Of a stretch of 64,000 nucleotides of DNA, positions 57,640-64,000 are shown piece by piece. Below the pieces are notes generated by a model. That model was not told the origin of the DNA. It saw only the letters and a list, made by a program, of their open reading frames with translations, and searched no databases. The position numbers and the translations under genes were made by a program. Position 1 is the first letter of the stretch. Each line of letters starts with the position of its first letter. This DNA comes from Silene latifolia (taxonomy: Eukaryota; Streptophyta; Magnoliopsida; Caryophyllales; Caryophyllaceae). Location of the stretch: assembly GCF_048544455.1 (NCBI RefSeq), contig NC_133532.1:21206948-21270947 (forward strand), read 5' to 3'.

Positions 57640-58690
57640 TCATTATTCCACCAAACAAACCGAAAACCAAACTTTGGCTATTAGAAGCAACTCATCTAGT
57701 AATTAGATCAGCACTTGCATTGCACTCCCTTCTCTTGAAAGTGAGCTCCCACCTTTGTAAGGCTTGCAACAGTTCTCTACAATCTAGAATAATATTAGTG
57801 ATAGCACTCTGATTTAAGAAGGACTTTTGTATGTTATCAACCGCATATTTGCAATCCGAGCTAATAGTGCCAGCAACACCTGGAAAATTAGACGCAAGCA
57901 AAAGAGCTTCCCTAATGGCAAGGACCTCAGCAAAGTAAGAAGAGTTCCATCTAATACTTGATCCCGATCCAACAACCCAAGAACCTAAATGATCACGACA
58001 AATACAAGCCAAACCCGCCAAGCCAACGAAACATAAAAGGAGGCATCACAATTAATCTTAAACTTACCTAACGGACGGGGTGGGGTTCCAAACAGAAATG
58101 GCAGGAGCAGTAGAAGCGATGGGTGAAAGGGCTGAAACAAAATGAGGTTGCTGGGAGAACCATTCCCAAGCCAGAAACCTAATGTGATAAAGCCAAAGAT
58201 GGTGGGGGGGGGGGGGGTGTCTTTGGGAACCTTGTCCTTAAGAACCCATTTATTCCGTCTCACTCAAATATTCCAAATAAAGAAGGAGAATAGAGTAGCC
58301 CAAGGGAGTCCACGATTAAAATTCTTTTTGGGTTAAATTATTGTATGAAATTAGTCCTTTAGGGAGAGTTTATGAAATTTGGAGGGAGATTAAATTCGTT
58401 CCCACACATTACGAGAAAGAACACAATCACGCAAAACATGAAGAGTGTCCTTGGGAAAAGAATTACACATCTCGCAAGTAGAAAAGGGATAATATTTCTA
58501 TGAAAAAGAGTTGTTGCAGTGAGTAGCCTATCTCACCAGTCGAACCAGACCATGATTCGTACTTTCGGTAGAGTATGGATTCTCCAAATCCACCTCAAAT
58601 CCGCCGCAAGATTATTAGGGAGAGCATTATCATGCCCCTACAAATAGTATCATAAGCGCGGGCAAATTAGGAAGTTCGTGTAATATTATC
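57640..58690 (-). pseudogene. LINE ORF2 fragment (zf-RVT and RNase H), minus strand
   Basis: Minus reading. At about 58500-58370 YPFSTCEMCNSFPKDTLHVL and RDCVLSRNVWERI form the zf-RVT block. Then LGKFKINCDASFYVS (about 58065-58022), a frame change near 58015, GLACICRDHLGSWVVGSGSS, AEVLAIREALLLA, SSDCKYAVDNI and FKRRECNASADLITR (ends at 57692) form the RNase H. The frame changes and stops show it is dead. Edges are approximate and no A-tail was found. Confidence 0.8.
58204..58217. repeat. poly(G) run of 14
   Basis: Homopolymer G inside the LINE fragment. It may be a true expansion or a sequencing artefact. Confidence 0.8.
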
Positions 58691-59371
58691 GACTATATTT
58701 AGTAATTTGTCGACGTCCTTTATCATATTGGTTTTAAGGGGCATGGGCCTTTTATTTGGGTCTAGAAGGCCTATGGGACGGCCCAAAGTAGCTTTGAGCC
58801 GCGTTTGGTCCAAATTTTAGCACGCTAGTCTCCATTTATTAATAAATGAAAAAAATTTCCAATAATTTTTTTTAAAGCAGCGTTGAAGTTATAAACAACT
58901 CTTTGTAAAGTCATGTATATTTATTATTGAGGTTTAAAAATGATATCTAACTAACATAAACCATATCTACGAATGCATGATTAAGCATTCTAAAGTGGCG
59001 TTGCATGATGTCCTTAGTTTATCTTTGGAGAATAATTCATATGCGCTTCATCAGATTTTGTACATTTTTATAAACTAAGTATGGTTTTTAAAGTACTAGT
59101 TGAACATAGTATGTTACTTATATCTTTACATAAGTCGTAAATTTTAGGCCCGAAAAGCATATTTAGTTTTGTACAACCTAATACATTAATCCGAGCTTAT
59201 GTGCAATTTTATCGAGTTTTGTAAGAGTATTTTTTTTATGTTTAAGTGTGTGACTTCAAAAACTTTAAAGTATAGCTCAGATTCTTTTTAACAAAACTCG
59301 ATAACTTTTAGTACACAGCTCGGATTCTACACCATACAACCGTATACAACTGGTTGTATAATCTACTAATT

Positions 59372-59386
59372 GGGGGGGGGGGGGGG
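59372..59386. repeat. poly(G) run of 15
   Basis: Uninterrupted G homopolymer in non-coding DNA. Confidence 0.8.
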
Positions 59387-59657
59387 AAAGGTATATGTTT
59401 TTAAAAAGGGTAAATTGATAATTTATACCTACTATAACAACAGTTTTTAAATTTTTTACCTAAGATAACTTTTCTTTAAAACTTATACCTAACATTTTAG
59501 CTTCTTCCAAACTTAATACCAAGATGCATTTTTGGTAAAAAAAAAAAATGAGAAAGTGACCGTTTTGCCCTTACTCTTTAGCCCATAAACACCCATTTCT
59601 CATCATTCAAAAACCAACAATAAGTTTATCTCAGCAATTAAGCCATCAACACTCACG

Positions 59658-59676
59658 ACCACCACCACCACCACCA
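59658..59676. repeat. (ACC)n microsatellite
   Basis: Six ACC units. Confidence 0.85.
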
Positions 59677-60409
59677 GTCCACCACATTGGCACCCTCACC
59701 GGCGACCTCCTGCCATCCCATCACCACCTCACGGGCGCCTTCCCTTTGCCATTTGACACAAATGTAGAATCAATTCCCATGTAAGACTTGGTGTCACCAC
59801 AAACCCATTCATTTGCCACCAACAGTCCCTACTTGGCCCAGTACCAAACTCCCCTGCAACTTCGCCCACGACCCGAGCTCATCGAAATCGCCGACCACCA
59901 GAATCGATTACATGGTGCGCAACGAACAGAACCACAAGCCTCAATGAGTCAACGATGCCAACTTAGTCCTTCTTCCCTCACCATCAATCGAATCGAGGTT
60001 TGTAATGGTGGGTTTCGTAGTAGCTTTTTAAATGATTGATTAGATCTGGAGATGTCCGGCAGTGCTTGCGGTGGTGTTTATGTTAGGCAGTCCTTGTGGC
60101 GGTTTTGGCGTTTGAGTTGGTGGTAGTGTTTGGGAGGTGGGTAAAATCTTGTGAAGTTGGGTTGTGTTTATGATTGTGTTGGGAATCTAGATGGTGGTCC
60201 TAAGTGGTGATAATGCGTGTTGGGCGGCGTTAGATGAAGGTGGTATTGGTTAGTGATGGTGGCAGTGTAATGTAATACCCGCCCTATTAGGGACCCGTTG
60301 ACTGCCTGTTGACTGATTTTAGACACATATTTGACATCTTGGAACCTTTCATACAAACGGATTTGGAACTTAGTGATTTTGGGGAATGAGAACGCGATCT
60401 AGCGTAGGC

Positions 60410-60484
60410 CACTCGATCGAGTAGTCTTGTGACTCGATCGAGTAGAGGCCACTCGATCAAGTAAGCTCCATACTTGATAGAGTA
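60410..60484. repeat. palindrome block, 4 units, spacers 7-5-7
   Basis: Units CACTCGATCGAGTA, GACTCGATCGAGTA, CACTCGATCAAGTA and TACTTGATAGAGTA with spacers 7, 5 and 7 bp; the same layout as in element A. Confidence 0.85.
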
Positions 60485-60504
60485 TGGCGGGTTCAGCGTT
60501 AGAA

Positions 60505-60511
60505 TATAAAT
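60505..60511 (+). promoter_or_regulatory. TATA box of LTR fragment
   Basis: TATAAAT 20 bp after the palindrome block, on the same strand as the LTR. Confidence 0.55.
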
Positions 60512-60614
60512 CGTGAAGTCGTAAACCCAAATTAGTTTTTCATTTCATTTCTCCCAAAACCTAATCGACGACACTTCTTCTCCCTCACCATTTTTCAACC
60601 TGAAGAGTTAAGAA

Positions 60615-61961
60615 CGATAAACACTAAGAGGGGGAGGGGGTGAATTAGGTGTACCTTTTAAAAATTTTATCCTTAACTTGGTTAATTTATTAACTTAAGT
60701 AAAGAATATTGAAGTACAAGACTTGAGAAACTTAATTGAATGTAAGTTCACAAGAAGGTACAACAGCTCTATGTCACAGTATAGGTGACTGTGACACGGA
60801 ACTTGACTAGGTACAAGCGAGAAATAGCAAAGTGAAAGAACGTAAAAGTAAATGAACAAACAAACGACATTTAAAAAATTGGTTCAACCTCTACTCCGAG
60901 GCCTACGTCCAACCGTTATTTTATTGCTTGTTTAAAAATTTACTCAAACTTACTAAACCCCTTACAATGAAAATAACTTGCCAACCTACTCCGGTTGCAC
61001 TCAAACTTAAAGCTACTCCGCTTCAAGAGTTTATGGGTTCTATCTCAAGGTGTTACAGAATCTCGAATCTCAAGAGTTCACTAAATGAACATGGAGATCA
61101 CAATTAAGATCTAACACGAGAATCATGGAACAAACTCATTATATCACAGTACAGCGAACTGATACTTGGAGGTTTTACAGCTTTTTCGAAAACAAATGAA
61201 GACTTTAAAATCTGAAAAACGTTTTGCAAACACTTGAAGAACAAAACTTTAAATGCACAAATGATTTGCAATGTTTTACAATAAATGCTTTGGAAAGTCT
61301 TAAGAAATAAATGAGACTAAGACACTCTATTTATAGTGGGTTTGATCTCAAGTAAGTACAAGTTAGGGAAACTAAATCCAATATAAAAATAGTAGCTTTG
61401 AGTGATGGTAAGTGTTAGACTATAGACTTGGGGCTTAAGAAATCAGAAAACTTAAGCTAATACACTCAACATGTGACCTTTTACCAAAATGACAAAAAAC
61501 TTTTCTAACTTTAAAAGTTTGACAAGTTCAACTTACCATTTATGTAAAAGGTGTTTGCACAAATCAAGAGATTTATTCAAGTGGATTTGTGACTAAAAAA
61601 TTTCAGATTGTTTTCAAGCTTTTGAAGATTCAAATGTTTAAGGTTTGAAATTTGAAAAGTTTTAACACTTAAACATTTTGTTGAAAAACGTCCTCCATAC
61701 GGTAGTACCAGAAACCACAGTACAACGTACTGTTGCATGGTTTTGCCATAACTCGACTTGAATGAGAATGTTACACTTACTCTTACATTTTTCGACTAAG
61801 GCTGGGAAAATATCATTGTCTTATCTTTCTTGATTATCTTGATCATCTTGAGTCATTGTTGAAAGTCCATTTGGTTGCTTCAATCACTAGTCATTTTCAA
61901 CTAAGAGCAAACAATCAAATAACAAGGGGACTTGGCATCATCAACTTAATATGTTCTAACA
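60615..61961 (-). mobile_element. 3' LTR of SIRE-like copia element
   Basis: In minus reading it starts TGTTAGAACAT (at 61961), directly after a purine tract, and ends at about 60615 with ..CTCTTAGTGTTTATC(G); the final base pair has mutated from the expected CA. 1347 bp. A TATA box CTATAAATAGAG is at 61325-61336 (minus). The phrase acttggcatcatcaacttaa near the start is one I recall from SIRE/Maximus-type copia LTRs. It inserted into the gypsy LTR fragment; the other end is outside the window. Confidence 0.7.
61325..61336 (-). promoter_or_regulatory. TATA box of SIRE-like LTR
   Basis: The minus strand reads CTATAAATAGAG, a near-perfect plant TATA element, about 630 bp into the LTR. Confidence 0.65.
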
Positions 61962-61973
61962 AATTCCCCCTTT
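61962..61973 (-). other. polypurine tract of SIRE-like element
   Basis: The minus strand reads AAAGGGGGAATT directly before the LTR start. It shows that this is the 3' LTR of a minus-strand element. Confidence 0.75.
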
Positions 61974-62369
61974 GATGATGACAAGTCCAAACATGTGTGA
62001 TATTCCCCCTTAGCCCATGGTTAGTCGGTCTTTGGTCATTTCAACATATGCATAATTCATAAACATGATCAAGGTAATCGAAGGGTGCAACATGCTTGGC
62101 CAAAGTAAAACATCTAATCATGGTGGCTAAGACATAATTACGGTGAACGTTAGCCTAAGAGTTAAAAGATCACACATAAGCATAGTTTTAACTACTTCCC
62201 CCTCTTGACATCATCAAGGGAGGATAAAACATATTCAAGGATAGCGAAATATTTCAAAACACACGCAAAGAAGTTCAAGCATAAAAGAAAAACATCCAAG
62301 AGTTGCAAAATAAGTTCTGAAAGCAAAGAGCCGAAAAGCTTAAGGAGTAAGAGGGTTAGAAAGGCAACT
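61974..62369 (-). other. 3' untranslated region of SIRE-like element
   Basis: Between the envelope-like ORF stop and the polypurine tract. Short ORFs on both strands have no recognisable domain. Confidence 0.5.
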
Positions 62370-64000
62370 TTAAATGTACGAGGATGGCTTCTTCTTGTCA
62401 AGGCGTTCAAGGAGATCCTCATTCATGGTACGAAGATCACTCATCTCATCCCGTAGCTTTGCATTCTCCTTGAGCAAGCGATTAACCATCCCCATAAGTT
62501 GATCTAACTTACTAATCACAATCCCTAGATCAACAGAAGCTTGGACTATGGCATCACCTTTGCCCTGATTTTTCTTTTTTAGTTTCCCATTTTGGATCTC
62601 CATGTTCATTCGGGAAAGGAGGCCCAGAGTCATCTCATCACTTAGCTTCTCAACAGCGGGACTCCCTTTCAACACTAAACCTTCCTTTTCGAAAATTAGA
62701 GAAAGCCATATCCCATAAGGAATCACTATGTTCTTATCATAGTTCCCGTCTTGAAATTCTGCAGCTATCTCATTAATGCGATGGAACATGAGACGAGGAA
62801 GGTTAATGGGAATGTGTTTGACAATATGGTGAATGAGGAGCATGTCAAGGAGAGAGCATCTCCCTCGACTGTTGTTGCTAGGGACAAGGTTCCTAAAAAC
62901 CAGATTGAAGATAAACCGGATTGGGGCAGGGAGTTCAAGGTCATAGACATTTGTAGGACCATGTTCATCATGAGGTATAAGGACTTTCATAACCTCGGTA
63001 GATGTGACTTCCTCAACCTCACCCCAGTCACGTTTTGGAAAGGTGGTTAACCCAATATCATTAATCTCCAAATGGGCCGCAAGTTGTTCGGTTGTAAGGA
63101 CAAATGGTTTTTGATTGATGTAGGCCGAGAGGGTACCAGATGCAACATTAACCTTGTCAGTATCATAGAATTGAATAATATCGGACAAGTACATAAGGCT
63201 ATACTTGTCCAACAGATTTACCCAACCCTGAGCTACCATAGCCTCTTTGAAATACTTAAAGGCGGGGGAAGAGTCATACCATGATGTTTTGTAACGCCTG
63301 CCACTATGAAAGCAACAGTTCAGAATACCGTGACACAGCTTCAATGTTTCTTCGGAAAGATCAATGGAGTTAAGATGATTTAGGACATCATTTTTGATTG
63401 ATCGGAAGGAGGTGCAATAATCAGATCCATGCAGGTATTGAGGGGAACCTTCTCCTCTATAATCTCATCCTCATTGATTTTATCCAAACTCGGTAAATCC
63501 CGATGATACCGAGGCCGTTTGAGTGCCTTGGTTTTTGAACCGGATCCCTTCCTTCTTTGAGTGACTTTGGATTTGGGTGGGGATGCTTCCGTTGTTACAT
63601 CATCATCATCACCAAAGATTTCAACCATCTTTCTCTTAGATCGCGCCCGAGAGGACGGTTTTGAGAAAAGTGGATCAAGCCCGTCATCAACTTCCTTTCC
63701 AACATCACTATCATCAACATTGATCAATTCTTCAACAGTGGATGCCTTTGTTGAATCAGTCTCAGCCGGCACATCTTCCTCCACTCTCTCATTCACCAAG
63801 TCTTTCAAGATTTCATCAACACCATCATCCTTTTTTTTCTCACTTAATTTTTCTTCACTCTTTTCTTTTTCCTTTTTCTCACTTGTTTCACTCTCTTTTT
63901 CTGATTTTTCTTCATTTTCCCTTTCTTCATTTTCATTTTTCTCACCTATTTCTCCCTCTTTTTCCGATTTTTCTCCACTCTCCTTTTCTTTCTGTATTCC
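62370..64000 (-). pseudogene. envelope-like ORF of SIRE-like element, one frameshift, partial
   Basis: Third ORF of a SIRE-type copia element, located between pol (outside the window) and the 3' LTR. In minus order: a Lys/Glu-rich low-complexity region (64000 to about 63810), a Ser/Lys-rich basic stretch (63650-63500), then a frame change at about 63395. A globular part follows (63344-62570) with conserved-looking aromatic and leucine positions, and a C-terminal coiled-coil-like helix (about 62560-62400). The function is unknown; such ORFs are called envelope-like in SIRE1 and relatives from position rather than proof. I see no clear signal peptide or transmembrane segment in the visible part. 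The frame is open to the right window edge. Confidence 0.65.

Larger units (their letters stand above)
58691..60270. other. non-coding region with simple repeats
   Basis: No gene is supported. Contents: poly(G) of 15 at 59372-59386, an (ACC)n microsatellite at 59658-59676, and G/T-rich DNA with ggtggt/gtgg motifs at 60050-60260. The ORF at 59788-60039 (83 residues) resembles nothing I know and lacks coding-like composition. Confidence 0.45.
60271..60614 (+). mobile_element. gypsy LTR fragment (third palindrome family)
   Basis: Begins TGTAATACCCGCCC in plus orientation, the same type of start as the chromovirus LTR read on the minus strand (TGTAATACTACG). It has a palindrome block (60410-60484) followed by TATAAAT (60505-60511), then is cut by the SIRE-like LTR at 60615. 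It is a different family from element A and the chromovirus. Confidence 0.75.

Noticed and set aside
59788..60039. Plus ORF of 83 codons next to an (ACC)n repeat
   Set aside because: No similarity recognised and no coding-like composition; neighbours are repeats.

Overview
The window is plant nuclear DNA, and I see nothing bacterial or organellar in it. The evidence is spliced genes with GT-AG introns, a plant-type RanGAP with a WPP domain, AAACCCTAA telo-boxes, and nested LTR retrotransposons, L1-type LINEs, Helitrons and MITEs. A eudicot is likely. The LTR families remind me of Caryophyllales (Silene/Beta relatives), but that is recollection and was not tested.

Layout. 1-3408: end of a minus-strand Ty3/gypsy element (leader, iMet PBS and 5' LTR); its coding part lies left of the window. 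3848-17810: a complete minus-strand Ogre/Tat-like element with 2.8-kb LTRs, a GTTGT target duplication and an Arg-type PBS. It carries only a gag-like ORF and no pol, plus several tandem arrays. 17989-28936: a decayed minus-strand chromovirus (Tekay/Del-like) with gag, protease, RT, RNase H, integrase and chromodomain remnants. Its 3' LTR is truncated, and a 2.76-kb solo LTR (19166-21926, TSD CTACG) sits inside it. 29130-29947: a 5'-truncated LINE with an 18-bp target duplication. 30014-30568: a hAT-type MITE.

30600-34370 holds the first host gene, a Ran GTPase-activating protein with a long 5' UTR intron. 36095-50327 is one old LINE split by two Helitron insertions at A^T sites. The first (36819-42258) has another Helitron inside its own 5' end; the second (42819-50189) has several extra Helitron-like 5' ends. 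50677-54480 holds the second host gene, a seven-exon RGG/HABP4-type RNA-binding protein of 513 aa. 55047-58690 is a run of MITEs, foldback repeats and a minus-strand LINE fragment. 60271-60614 is a gypsy LTR fragment, cut by the 3' LTR of a minus-strand SIRE-like copia element whose envelope-like ORF runs off the right edge.

The most unusual signal is an organised array of 14-bp palindromes with arms TACTCG/CGAGTA. They occur in blocks of four with spacers of about 7, 5-6 and 7 bp. Blocks lie just upstream of the TATA box in the LTRs of three related gypsy families, and again between PBS and gag in two of them. The central two bases differ between families, while arms and spacing are kept. 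The two host genes share telo-box promoter motifs and have housekeeping functions (nuclear transport; RNA binding and translation). Nearly everything else is transposon-derived.
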